From: JBBQLG01 sp038327655 | GTDB lineage: Bacteria; Bacteroidota; Bacteroidia; Cytophagales; Spirosomataceae | Assembly: GCA_038327655.1 (NCBI GenBank) | Contig: JBBQLG010000005.1 | Location: forward strand, 25,709-89,708 | DNA: 64,000 nucleotides | Direction of reading: 5' to 3' | Shown here: piece by piece, positions 1 to 9,489 of the stretch | Layout of the letters: each line of letters begins with the position of its first letter | Position numbering within the stretch: position 1 is the stretch's first letter | The notes under the pieces: model-generated | Told to the model about the DNA's origin: nothing | What the model saw: the letters and a program-made list of their open reading frames with translations, nothing else | Database searches by the model: none | Program-made: the position numbers and the translations under genes

Positions 1-1478
1 TGGTTAACCGTTCCCTGCGCCTGTACATTGGTTGCGTTGTTGCTGTACTCGCTTTGCGGATAAAACAACCGGGCTGGAATTTGCCGGGTGGTTACGCTCG
101 GCTCCAGTGAAATCGGGATGGTGGTCGGTAAGCCCAACCGCCGGTAATCGGACCAGGCTTCAAACGGTGCCAGGCTATTTTCCGATGCCCATTTCTGCGT
201 AATGATGGCTTCGATCTTGTTGGTCGACGCGTCAAAGTTTACATTGTTCACACCCGGCTGTGCGTAATAAGCCGTTGCTTCGGCGGCTGTAAGGCCCAGA
301 TTTACGAACGACTCCGTAACGGCGGCCTGATACAGGGCTTTGGGATCACCCGCGATCCAACCCCGTTGAGCGGCTTCGGCCTGCATAAACAAACTTTCGT
401 GCGACGACAGGATTGGCGACGACTGGTCGACACTCTTTATGATGCCGGGGCCAATATCCGACACCAATGAATTAACCAATACATCGGTGGTACCAAAGAG
501 GGTACCGTTGTAGGTACTGGTCGTTTTTGGCACCGGCGCGTAGAAGGCTCCTATGCGTGGATCATTGCTGTTTTTATAGAACGAAAGCGAATAGGCATTG
601 GCTTTGTACTGGTTGTTAAGCAGTGTAGGCTGCGTGTTTACCCCAAAAAAAGCACCATAAATCGGATTCTGCTGACCGGTTGAATTCACGTAGCCAGGAT
701 TTACACTGGCATTTTCGCCCGCGCCCAGAAATCCGTAGCCCGACGCCTTGATGACAGCCAACTGCGATTGAATAAACGCGGCCCGGTCAGCTTTTTCCGA
801 CTGCCGCAGCAACATCCGCAGCTTCAGCGTGTTCCCAAACTTGAGCCATTTGCTGATGTCGCCCCCGAACATAATGTCATTGGTACCGGGGTTGCGCGTA
901 CCACTACCCTGTTTCAGCAGTGCCAGTCCCAGGTCGATCTGCCGGAACAAACTATCGTAAACGACCTGCGCCTTGTCGTATTTCGGCAGAATTACCGTTG
1001 TTCCCTGCAAAGCATCGGTATACGGTACATCGCCGTACGTATCCACCAGAATCTGGAAGTGCAATGCCTTCATGATCTTGCCCATTCCCTGTATTAACGG
1101 TTGTTTGAGCGTAGCCGCCTGCTGATCGATGTAATTATAGTTCTTCAGGTTCGTGTAGCCGGCCTCCCAGATAGCGGTGTTGTACCCATTGGTAAACTGA
1201 TAGTTCTTATCCGACAGGTTGATCGAATAGTTACCGCTCCAGTTCCAGTACCCCATCCACAGATTCAGAAAATAAAAGCTCCCGACAAATCCACTGGGAT
1301 TTGTTCCGGTCAGGTACGCGCCGGTATTAGCCAGCGCATTGGGCAACACCAGTTCCGGCGTAGCGGCCGTTACCTGATTGGGATTATTATTGATGTCGAG
1401 GTAGTCACTCTTACACCCCGCTACCACCGTCAGTAGCACGGCCAATACCCCGGCCGTAAGTTGTTTTATGTACTTCAT
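1..1478 (-). CDS. SusD/RagB-like outer-membrane lipoprotein (3' end cut by window edge)
   Basis: Reading the minus strand from the ATG at 1478 gives an open frame that runs off the window: 492 codons, no stop. The N-terminus is a lipoprotein signal ending at a Cys in VVAGCKSD, followed by the DYLDINNNPN opening typical of SusD-like proteins; later WMGYWNW, GDVPYTDAL and KWLKFGNTLKLR fit the helical TPR-like SusD fold (the SusD-like_2 type with short interhelical loops). Known role of the family: a surface lipoprotein that lids the SusC channel and binds the incoming oligomer. It lies 20 bp downstream of the SusC gene and is surely cotranscribed with it. The substrate cannot be told from sequence. 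Only the extreme C-terminus is missing. Confidence 0.93.
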   Translation of the reverse strand, partial: MKYIKQLTAGVLAVLLTVVAGCKSDYLDINNNPNQVTAATPELVLPNALANTGAYLTGTNPSGFVGSFYFLNLWMGYWNWSGNYSINLSDKNYQFTNGYNTAIWEAGYTNLKNYNYIDQQAATLKQPLIQGMGKIMKALHFQILVDTYGDVPYTDALQGTTVILPKYDKAQVVYDSLFRQIDLGLALLKQGSGTRNPGTNDIMFGGDISKWLKFGNTLKLRMLLRQSEKADRAAFIQSQLAVIKASGYGFLGAGENASVNPGYVNSTGQQNPIYGAFFGVNTQPTLLNNQYKANAYSLSFYKNSNDPRIGAFYAPVPKTTSTYNGTLFGTTDVLVNSLVSDIGPGIIKSVDQSSPILSSHESLFMQAEAAQRGWIAGDPKALYQAAVTESFVNLGLTAAEATAYYAQPGVNNVNFDASTNKIEAIITQKWASENSLAPFEAWSDYRRLGLPTTIPISLEPSVTTRQIPARLFYPQSEYSNNATNVQAQGTVN

Positions 1479-1498
1479 CGTCGTTTGTTGTCGTTAAA

Positions 1499-4400
1499 TT
1501 AAAAACCAACGCTAACCCGAAACCCGTAGAAGCGGGTTGGCGGGGTCTGGTATTCAGTGGTGGTGCCAACAGCGTTACTGGTATCATTGCTATTGGTACC
1601 GCCCGAAAATTCAGGATCCGTAAATACGTTCGTTTTAGGGCGCAGCATAATCAGGTTGCGGCCCGTTAACGCGACGGTCATCGTTTTGATGAATTTAGTG
1701 TAGCCCAGCACCGACGCCGGAATGTTGTAGCTCAACGCCACTTCGCGCAGTTTCCAGAAATCAGCACTGGTTACGTAGCTATAACCGGCATTGTGGTACG
1801 GCGAATTGGTCCAGAACGTCAGGTTACCGTCTTTGGTGGTCACGTTGGTGTTTTCCCGAAACGTACCGTCCGTGTTCTGAACGACGGAGCCGGGGAATAC
1901 GAAATTCTGCCGTCCGGCATACGTCGAACGGATACCTGCTCCCGTAAACTCCAGTGCATTGCCCAACGCATTGTAAATCACCGCGCCCCCGCGGTACTCA
2001 ATCACGGTAGCCAGCGACAGACCTTTGTATTTAAACGTGTTGGTCAGACCAAACCGATATTTAGGCTGCGTTGTACCGGCGTACTTCAGGTTCGGGTCCA
2101 GTACGGGATAACCCGTTGTGGCACTAACCACCGGACGACCCACGAACTGCCCCGTTGCATCGTAGTTCAGGCCGGCGGGGTCCGTGTTCTGTACCCGCTG
2201 AATATCGTTCACGTATAATGCCGGATACGCAAATCCTTTGGCCGCGTACACGTCGGAGGCAAGGGGTTGCAGATCGGGACGGAACTGGACACTACCGTAC
2301 GGAATGTTGACCCGTGACAAATCCTGGTACACATCCTGCACTTTGCTCTCTAAGTAGGTGAAGTTGGTGCTGATGTTCCACGTAAACCCGCCTGCATTCA
2401 CAATGGGTCGGGTTGTACTCAGGTCTAATTCAAGCCCGTGGTTGACCATGGTACCGGTGTTGACCAATGCCGATGTATAGCCGGTTGCCCGTGATACCTG
2501 GATAGGAACGGTTTGGTTCGTTGTGGTGGTGTTGTAATACACGGCTTCGAGGTTGAGTCGGCCAAATAAACCGACTTCCAGGCCCACTTCCCGGTTGGTG
2601 GTAAACTCCGGTTTCAGGTTCGGATCATTCTGCTGATTGCCCAACTGATACCCTGCCTGTCCGCCAAACGGGAAGCCGGTACCGGGGTTAAACACGTTCT
2701 GCAACTGATACGGCTGTACGTTCACCTGGCCCACTTTGGCGAGCGCACCCCGGATTTTAGCGTAGGTCAGGATGTTGTTGTTTTTCAGGAACGGCAGGGC
2801 ATCGCTCAGGATAACCGAGGCATTTACGCCCGGATAAAAGAACGACCGGTTGGCTGCCGACAGCAGCGAGGTCTGGTCGTTCCGGCCCGTTACGTTAATG
2901 AAGGCAAAGTCCTTATAACCGAGCGTAAAATCGCCAAAAAAGCCAATCAGGCGGCTACGGGTATTAAATTCGTAGACGTTGGCGTTGCCGAGCCGGTTGG
3001 AAATATTGTATACTCCCGGCACCACCAGCGCATTGGCAAAATCAAACGTCGAACGGGAATATTCCTGCCGGGTTTGCTGACCCAGAATCAGGCGCGTGGT
3101 AAAATCGCCGAACTTAGGATTCAACGTTACCAATAAATCGCCCGTAAAACGGGTTCTCAACTCGGTACCATCCTGCACCGAGGCATTGGCTTTACCCGTC
3201 GACGAGGCAATGTTACCCGCTGCCCACGGATCGGTCAGGGCATATTCGGAGAACGTCACCTCGGCCCGGTGCGCTTTGTTCTGCGTATCGGATATCTGAC
3301 CACCTACCCGATACAGCACTTTCAGCCACGGTTTGAACTGGTACGACACGTCCGTCGACCCCTGTATCGTGTATCGGTTTGTGACCGCGCGCGAATTGTC
3401 ACCCGTAATCTGCCAGTATGGGTTGGGGTAGTAAGCGTTGTAGTAGCCATTTACGTCACCGTAAGGCGTCGTGATATCATTCAGCGGATAGCTGTTGATG
3501 GGCGCGTGAGCCTGTTGGTTCAGTACGTTCCAATACACCGGACGCAGTGAGTTAAAGTCGCCGTTTTCCGTGTCTGTTTTTATATAAGCGGACTGAACGC
3601 TGCCGTGTACCGCAATTTTATTGATACTCCGTCCACCCGACAGACTGATTGTGGTCCGCTGGTATTTATCGTTGGGTACCACTCCGCTCTGGTCAACGCG
3701 TTGTACGCCAAGCCCGAAGTAATTTTGCGTGTCGCCGATGCGATACGACAGGTTGTGCTGCGCCGTTACGCCGGTGTTAAAAAACGCCCGGCGCGGGTCT
3801 GTTTTCGGGGATGAATACGGTACTTTCAGCGTATCTAAGCGAACCGAACCATCGGCGTTACGAATTTCCACCCCGTAGCCCAGCGGGCGAATCGAGCCAT
3901 CATACGGCGTTCCAAATTGCTGGTTTTCGTACGGCACATACGTGCGGGCATAGTTCCGGTCATAAAAGGGCTGCCCTTCGCCACCGTTACCGCCATACTG
4001 CGTTTGCAGCCCCGGCATGTAGGAGATGCTCTCGAACTGCGTGTTGTTTGAATACGAAATCTGCGGAGTGTTGTTTACCGAACCCTTCTTTGTCGTGATG
4101 ATAACGGCACCGTTCGAAGCATCCGACCCATACAGGGCAGCCGCGCTGGGACCTTTCAGAATAGTCGTGTTATCGATGTCATCCGGGTTGATGGTCGACA
4201 AAAAGCTGGCATCCGAAATAACACCATCCACAACGACCAATGCCTGGTTGTTGCCCAGAAACGAACGGTTGCCGCGCAGGGTGATCCGTACTCCGGCCCC
4301 CACGCCGTTGTTGGTCGTGTTGATTTGCAGGCCTGACACTTTACCGGTCAATCCGTTGGCCACGTTGACCGGAGCCGCCTGCGTAATCTGGGCATTGTTG

Positions 4401-4771
4401 ATTTTAGCAACCGACGTACCAATCTGACGTTCGTTCGTTTGGATGCCAAAAGCCGTTACGACCACTTCATTCAGTGTCTTGCTATCCGGCACCAGTGTTA
4501 CATTGATGACCGATTTGTTGCCAATCGCAATCTCCTGCGTAATGCTCCCCACAAAACTGAACACCAGCGTTCCGTCATTGGCCGAGATGCTGTATTTTCC
4601 GTCAGCATCGGTATTTACCCCCTTGCTGGTCCCCTTTAACACTACGGTTACCCCCGGTAATGTGCTCCCATCCTCACTTGATGTGACCTTACCCGTAATT
4701 CGCCGATCTTGTGCCAGCAGCGGTAAACTCAGCAGGCACAGCAGGCACTGCACCATTAGAAATTTCCTCAT
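1499..4771 (-). CDS. SusC/RagA-type TonB-dependent receptor
   Basis: A 1090-residue outer-membrane transporter. Residues 1-20 are a signal peptide ending in LLA; residues 24-95 are the carboxypeptidase-regulatory-like domain typical of SusC (ITGKVTSSEDGSTLPGVTV); NEVVVTAFG at 101-109 is the TonB-box region; the plug follows (VVVDGVISDA, ILKGPSAAALYGSDASNG), then a long beta-barrel ending in aromatic RVSVGF. It would import a bulky ligand, energised by TonB-ExbBD, with the SusD-like partner encoded just downstream. No adjacent anti-sigma/sigma pair or hybrid two-component regulator is visible, so regulation of this pair is not evident. The nearest glycoside genes (GH130, GT4) are 0.4 kb upstream on the same strand but separated by a hairpin and a promoter. 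Confidence 0.96.
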   Translation of the reverse strand: MRKFLMVQCLLCLLSLPLLAQDRRITGKVTSSEDGSTLPGVTVVLKGTSKGVNTDADGKYSISANDGTLVFSFVGSITQEIAIGNKSVINVTLVPDSKTLNEVVVTAFGIQTNERQIGTSVAKINNAQITQAAPVNVANGLTGKVSGLQINTTNNGVGAGVRITLRGNRSFLGNNQALVVVDGVISDASFLSTINPDDIDNTTILKGPSAAALYGSDASNGAVIITTKKGSVNNTPQISYSNNTQFESISYMPGLQTQYGGNGGEGQPFYDRNYARTYVPYENQQFGTPYDGSIRPLGYGVEIRNADGSVRLDTLKVPYSSPKTDPRRAFFNTGVTAQHNLSYRIGDTQNYFGLGVQRVDQSGVVPNDKYQRTTISLSGGRSINKIAVHGSVQSAYIKTDTENGDFNSLRPVYWNVLNQQAHAPINSYPLNDITTPYGDVNGYYNAYYPNPYWQITGDNSRAVTNRYTIQGSTDVSYQFKPWLKVLYRVGGQISDTQNKAHRAEVTFSEYALTDPWAAGNIASSTGKANASVQDGTELRTRFTGDLLVTLNPKFGDFTTRLILGQQTRQEYSRSTFDFANALVVPGVYNISNRLGNANVYEFNTRSRLIGFFGDFTLGYKDFAFINVTGRNDQTSLLSAANRSFFYPGVNASVILSDALPFLKNNNILTYAKIRGALAKVGQVNVQPYQLQNVFNPGTGFPFGGQAGYQLGNQQNDPNLKPEFTTNREVGLEVGLFGRLNLEAVYYNTTTTNQTVPIQVSRATGYTSALVNTGTMVNHGLELDLSTTRPIVNAGGFTWNISTNFTYLESKVQDVYQDLSRVNIPYGSVQFRPDLQPLASDVYAAKGFAYPALYVNDIQRVQNTDPAGLNYDATGQFVGRPVVSATTGYPVLDPNLKYAGTTQPKYRFGLTNTFKYKGLSLATVIEYRGGAVIYNALGNALEFTGAGIRSTYAGRQNFVFPGSVVQNTDGTFRENTNVTTKDGNLTFWTNSPYHNAGYSYVTSADFWKLREVALSYNIPASVLGYTKFIKTMTVALTGRNLIMLRPKTNVFTDPEFSGGTNSNDTSNAVGTTTEYQTPPTRFYGFRVSVGF

Positions 4772-4823
4772 AACATTAGTGTTAGATTAAGTAATTGTTG
4801 AGAAAAACTGGAAAAAAGTGTTT

Positions 4824-4854
4824 CAAATCTACATAACAGGCGTTCCAATACAAA
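4824..4854 (-). promoter_or_regulatory. Bacteroidota-type promoter for susC
   Basis: On the minus strand TTTG (4854-4851), a 19-bp spacer and TAGATTTG (4831-4824) match the Bacteroidota housekeeping consensus TTTG-N19-TAnnTTTG. It sits about 50 bp upstream of the SusC start codon and should drive susC-susD. The rest of the 4772-5195 spacer is AT-rich and shows no other gene; its far end holds the hairpin at 5137-5186. Confidence 0.72.
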
Positions 4855-5136
4855 GTTTTCAAGTCCATATTATAAACAGAATAAGTAGGCTATTTGCAAC
4901 CAATTTTCGGTCGATTCTACGGTAATTACCCAATCGGTAGTGCGTTGGCAAAGTCCATTTTAGAAACAGTAAATGGCCTGTTCCGCGCAGAATTACTCAA
5001 TAAACCAGTAATCGGAAAACACCTCCAGCCGCCCTGATAAATGAGCATGTTTTTCAGGTAAAAAAGTTTGAAAAATTAGCGTGTATCGCCGGTCAGCAAC
5101 GCTGAAGACATCTCCTTCCGGGGAATTTACAACCCG

Positions 5137-5186
5137 CTGAACACACCAAAGCCGCTCCCGGAGAGAAGCGGCTTTGGTGTGTTCAG
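5137..5186 (-). terminator. 20-bp perfect hairpin after the GH130 gene
   Basis: Arms 5137-5156 and 5167-5186 are perfectly complementary (20 bp) around a 10-nt loop. The hairpin starts about 10 bp past the GH130 stop codon on the minus strand. There is no clear U-run on its 3' side, so it may act as an RNA-stabilising end rather than a classical intrinsic terminator. Confidence 0.6.
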
Positions 5187-5195
5187 CCGAAAAAA

Positions 5196-6701
5196 TCAGA
5201 CGGATTCCGGGGCAGCAACCGGCTCGGTTTGCAGTTTACCCGTTAGTTCGGCCAGCAAATCGTGCAGGTTCACGGTGGCAAAACTACTGGCATAGTCGGA
5301 CATGGCGTAGGGAATGATGAGTTGATCGCCGTTGATGATGCCTCCACAACTGTACACCACATTGGGCACGTAGCCTTCGCGTTCGTTTTCGTCGGGGCTG
5401 AGCAGGGGTTCCTTCGTGCGGCCAATCACCTTCATGGGATCGTTCAGGTCGAGCAGCAGGGCACCGATGGCGTATTTCCGCATGGGACCAACGCCGTGGG
5501 TCAGCACGAGCCAACCCGCTTCGGTTTCGATGGGTGAGCCGCAGTTGCCAAGTTGTACGTATTCCCAGCTATAAGTTGGTTTAGCCAGGAGTTCTTTCGT
5601 TTGCCAGAAATACAGGTCATCGGAGTACATGAGGTAGATGTTCTCACCGTCCTGCCGGGAGAGCATCACGTATTTCCCGTTGATCTTGCGCGGAAACAGT
5701 CCCATGCCTTTGTTTTGCACTTCGGCCCCGTTGAGCGTGCTGATCTTGAAATGCGTGAAATCCTTGGTTTCGAGAAGCTGCGGAAACGTCACCCGGCCGT
5801 TGTAGGCGGTGTAGGTGGCATAATACGTCACCTCGGACTCGCCGGACGCGCCCTTATCGTCGGTGAAACAAACGAAGCGGGCATCCTCAATACCGTTCGT
5901 TTCGTTGGGCGAATTCGGGAAAATACACCGCTCATCCAGGCTTTGATCGTCGTCGAAGTGCATTTCGTAATCCGAACGGGCCAGGCCCAGCAGGCCACCC
6001 GAAATGGCATCGTACTCGGCGTTGTAGCGGTACTGGGTCGAGACCCGTTTTACGCTCGCTTCCAGATCAGGCAGGGTAAATTCGTCATCCACACCCGCCA
6101 TCATCTTCTCCGAAATACTGTTCGACAGCCGCAGTTCGTATAGTTTCCGCTCGAAGAGGGACTTGGTGAACCGCTTGTTCGATTCGATTTCGGGGGCGGT
6201 GACGTAACGCGAGGGCTTGCGCAGAATAATTTTATTGTCCTGGTCGATGTAGCCCATCCGAAACGAAATAGACGAGATGTGCCCTTCGCCGGTGGCCCGC
6301 AGGCTGACGATAAAGCGTTTGTAGCCCGGTGGCACGTTGGTCTGATCGGGGTGCCAAACCATCGACGGGTTAAACAGTGCGGCCGATTCGAGGGAATACT
6401 CCATCGTGAAATACGCGCCCAGCAGCAACTTGCGCTCCTGCGTCAGCGGCTCATCGGTGAGCAAATGCGGTTTGATCTGCTCGAACCGATTCAGGAAAAA
6501 CCGCTCTAATTTGTAGTGCCGGCTGCCGAATTCGCGGATTACTTCTTCGAGTTTCTGCTCCGCTTCGGCATCGCTCATGCTGTTGACGCGGGCAATTATT
6601 TTCAGGGTACGGGTGGTATTGCCCAGATCGAAGGGGCGGAACAACACACGGGTCGGGTCGGGACGCAACACAATACCGGTGCGGGTGGCTCGTAGGCTCA
6701 T
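5196..6701 (-). CDS. Glycoside hydrolase family 130-like enzyme (mannoside phosphorylase/glycosidase group)
   Basis: A 501-residue cytoplasmic protein without signal peptide. From about residue 230 it shows the five-bladed GH130 propeller signatures: GLLGLARSDYEMHF, NGIEDARF (270-277, containing the catalytic-type Asp273), KGMGLFPRKINGKYVMLSRQ, then GNCGSPIETEAGWLVLTHG. Residues 1-200 are a mostly helical N-terminal region found in the longer GH130 relatives. GH130 members are phosphorylases of beta-mannosyl-glucose or beta-1,4-manno-oligosaccharides, or hydrolases of beta-1,2-mannosides; which applies here cannot be decided. It lies 141 bp downstream of a GT4 glycosyltransferase on the same strand, so the two probably act on the same mannose- or glucose-containing glycan. 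Confidence 0.85.
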   Translation of the reverse strand: MSLRATRTGIVLRPDPTRVLFRPFDLGNTTRTLKIIARVNSMSDAEAEQKLEEVIREFGSRHYKLERFFLNRFEQIKPHLLTDEPLTQERKLLLGAYFTMEYSLESAALFNPSMVWHPDQTNVPPGYKRFIVSLRATGEGHISSISFRMGYIDQDNKIILRKPSRYVTAPEIESNKRFTKSLFERKLYELRLSNSISEKMMAGVDDEFTLPDLEASVKRVSTQYRYNAEYDAISGGLLGLARSDYEMHFDDDQSLDERCIFPNSPNETNGIEDARFVCFTDDKGASGESEVTYYATYTAYNGRVTFPQLLETKDFTHFKISTLNGAEVQNKGMGLFPRKINGKYVMLSRQDGENIYLMYSDDLYFWQTKELLAKPTYSWEYVQLGNCGSPIETEAGWLVLTHGVGPMRKYAIGALLLDLNDPMKVIGRTKEPLLSPDENEREGYVPNVVYSCGGIINGDQLIIPYAMSDYASSFATVNLHDLLAELTGKLQTEPVAAPESV

Positions 6702-6842
6702 TGGTCAGGAAAGACGGTATAACAAAAATGAGTAACTGAATAATTGGGCGAATAGTCTGTCTATCCCCTCAAATTACACAATTACTCACTTTACGTACCA
6801 AACTATACGGGCAGAATTATTTCTCCGGCAACCAGCCATCGC

Positions 6843-9149
6843 TTAACCCGCCAGTGCCTTGTCGACTACTTTGGGTAGGGCGGCCTGTTGCTGCACCTGA
6901 TAAAGGTCGGCCAGGGCCATCAGGTAGGACAGCGTCGATTCGGCTCCCTGATTCATGTTGACCCGGTCGATGTGCAGCCCGTCGCGGCAACCGCCCGTCT
7001 GCTGATCATAGAGCGGCAAACCCAGGTCGTTGAGGCCGGAAAACCAGCGGAACACCCGAATCGCTTTCCGGTACCATTCAGCATCGCCCGTTAGCCGAAA
7101 AGCGGCCAAACAGGCAGCAATGGAACTTTGCGCTTCGAGCGGCTGCTGATCAAAAAACGCCCGGGGTTCCCCTTTCACGTAAAATCCGTTGGAGCCAATG
7201 GGCTGAAAATGGCCCCGTTCGGAGGTTTGCAGTTTCATTAGCCAGCGCAGGGCCGTCAACCCTGTTTCCTGCGCCACCACATCCCCCGAAACCAGCAGGG
7301 CGTGGGCCAGCACGGCGTTGTCGTACGACAGGACGTTCTCGAACCAGGGCCAGTCGGGCGTGGCTGTTTCGGAGAATCGGAACATTAACTTATCGGTCAG
7401 TTGCTGCTGAATGGTTTTGGCCAGCCGGTCGTTGCTGAACCGTTTCTGGTACTCGTTCAGGCCCACCAGCGCAAACGCCCAGGCGCGGGGTGATCCCATA
7501 TCGGCGATGGTTGGGAGCACACTTTCGAGCAAATTCATGGCCCAGGTGGTGCAGTTTCGATCATTTGACCGGCCAATACAAGTACCGAGTGCCCAAACCG
7601 TACGGCCGGTGCTGTCGTCCGAACCAACGTCTTCGAGCCAGCGCCGGTCATAGCTCATAAAATTCCGAAACTGGCGATGACCGTCGGCGTAGGCATGGTT
7701 CAGAAACGCCGAATACGTATCGGTCACCTGCGCCAGTTTCCGGTCCTGAATCCCGGCATCGGCCAGCGTCAGGCTCAAAATCAGGGCGCGGGCATTGTCG
7801 TCGGTGCAGTAACCTTCCTCGTAAAACGGCAGGTGATACCGGGCGTGCTGTACAATACCGGTCGAGTCGGTCAGGCGGTAAAGGTGATCGAGGTTAATGC
7901 CCGGCAGTTTAAAACTCTTGCTACTGCCTCCATTTGAGGTGTACGGCAGTTGCGTACTCACCACATCCATTCGTTCCTCACGTGCTTTACCAAACGAGTC
8001 GGCATAGTGCTGAATGGCCTTTTCCCAGATCATTTCCCGGCCCAGCAAATACCCCCGTTTACGCATGCCGTGACGCAATGGATCGTCGCTCAGCAGGTTA
8101 ATAATCTGATCGGCAATGGCTTCCGAATCACCAAACGGCACCAGAATGCCCCGACCATCGGCTAAAAGTTCTTCGGCGTGCCAATACGGCGTCGACACCA
8201 CGGCTTTGCCCACCCCAAATGCATACGACAGCGTGCCGGATGTGATCTGCGCGGGGTTCAGGTACGGCGTGATGTAAATATCGGCCGCTCCCAGAAACTC
8301 CAGTAGTTCTTCCGTTTCCACGAACTGATCGTAGAACCGAACATGCTCGGCCACGCCATTGTCCAAGGCTAATTTTTTCAGGCTATCCCGATAGGCCTCA
8401 CCCTGATCCCGGACCAAGTGCGGATGGGTGGCGCCCAGCACCATGTACACCACGTCGGGAAACTGCGCCACAATGCGCGGCAGGGCATTAATAACGTTTT
8501 CGATGCCTTTGTTGGGCGACAGCAGTCCGAAGGTGAGCAGCAACTGCTTGCCCTCCATCCCGAACTTATCCTTGAAAAAATGCGGGTCTACAAACGGCAT
8601 ATCGGGAATACCGTGGGCGATGACGTCGATTTTTTCGGCAGGGATTTCGTATATGCTAATCAGGAATTCGCGGCCTTTTTCGGACATGCAAACCACCCGT
8701 GCCGATAGATCAGCGATGCTTTTAAGCACCACCAACTGATCCTGATCCGGCGTTTTCAGGATGGTATGAAACGTGGTGACAATGGGCATGGTCAGGTTTC
8801 GCAGCAGGGTCAGAATATAGCTACCCGCCGACCCGCCGTAGATGCCGTATTCGTGTTGCAAACACACCACGTCCATGTTTTTCGAGTTCAGAAACTCGGC
8901 CGCTTTCACGTACGACTCCAGATCGTGCTGGTAAAATTCGTACCGGACTTCGTCGGGGTAACTGTAGCCTTCGGGCGTATCATTGACCGACACGACGATG
9001 GGATGCACATTGGGCTGAAACTGAGTGTATGCCTTGTAGAGATCGGCGGTGAAGGTAGCGATCCCGCATTGACGGGGCAGGTAATCGCCGATGAAGGCTA
9101 CGTGTTGGGGGTTACGTTTCCAGGTGATATTATCGTGTGCGGGTGTCAT
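6843..9149 (-). CDS. Two-domain GT4 glycosyltransferase with C-terminal helical domain
   Basis: A 768-residue protein. Residues 12-400 form a GT-B fold: PRQCGIATFTADLYKAY at the N-terminus (acceptor side), LQHEYGIYGG near residue 98, then the nucleotide-sugar half with LLTFGLLSPNKGIENV and the Glu-rich YITPYLNPAQITSGTLSYAF and GKAVVSTPYWHAEELLADG segments typical of GT4. Residues of about 420-755 look like an alpha/alpha-barrel domain (DNARALILSL, FRNFMSYDRRW, SYDNAVLAHALL, GAESTLSYLMAL), resembling a glycosidase-like or lyase-like toroid. The linked GH130 gene downstream suggests a common glycan. The donor and acceptor are not predictable from the sequence. Confidence 0.85.
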   Translation of the reverse strand: MTPAHDNITWKRNPQHVAFIGDYLPRQCGIATFTADLYKAYTQFQPNVHPIVVSVNDTPEGYSYPDEVRYEFYQHDLESYVKAAEFLNSKNMDVVCLQHEYGIYGGSAGSYILTLLRNLTMPIVTTFHTILKTPDQDQLVVLKSIADLSARVVCMSEKGREFLISIYEIPAEKIDVIAHGIPDMPFVDPHFFKDKFGMEGKQLLLTFGLLSPNKGIENVINALPRIVAQFPDVVYMVLGATHPHLVRDQGEAYRDSLKKLALDNGVAEHVRFYDQFVETEELLEFLGAADIYITPYLNPAQITSGTLSYAFGVGKAVVSTPYWHAEELLADGRGILVPFGDSEAIADQIINLLSDDPLRHGMRKRGYLLGREMIWEKAIQHYADSFGKAREERMDVVSTQLPYTSNGGSSKSFKLPGINLDHLYRLTDSTGIVQHARYHLPFYEEGYCTDDNARALILSLTLADAGIQDRKLAQVTDTYSAFLNHAYADGHRQFRNFMSYDRRWLEDVGSDDSTGRTVWALGTCIGRSNDRNCTTWAMNLLESVLPTIADMGSPRAWAFALVGLNEYQKRFSNDRLAKTIQQQLTDKLMFRFSETATPDWPWFENVLSYDNAVLAHALLVSGDVVAQETGLTALRWLMKLQTSERGHFQPIGSNGFYVKGEPRAFFDQQPLEAQSSIAACLAAFRLTGDAEWYRKAIRVFRWFSGLNDLGLPLYDQQTGGCRDGLHIDRVNMNQGAESTLSYLMALADLYQVQQQAALPKVVDKALAG

Positions 9150-9489
9150 AGCGTTGAATGGAATAGGCTTCAGGCAGCACCCGGCGGGGTGTTTAGCAAA
9201 GCGTTCTGTCTGTTAATAAGCCGTTTACACCCCATTTTGTTTGTACTCACCGACTATTTCATCTATCAATAGTACAAACCCATCCGAAAAACCTTACGAA
9301 TCGTATAAATTATTGTGTTTTACCAATTAATGTTTGGTTTTACAAGGACACAGGAGCCGGACAACCTACCAAAGAGAAAACGGTTACATTTTGGGTATTA
9401 TCGGGCATCAGCCCCAGCGGAGTTACAACTCATCCCCGCCCTGCACCGAATTAATAGATAACTTCGCCCGTAAATCGCGTTAATCTTTC
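9150..9489. other. Divergent intergenic region between GT4 and RND genes
   Basis: This 340-bp AT-rich spacer separates two genes that point away from each other, so it should hold both promoters. I see no clean TTG-N19-TAnnTTTG match and no reading frame worth calling. A near match, TACATTTTG, lies about 100 bp before the transporter start. Confidence 0.5.
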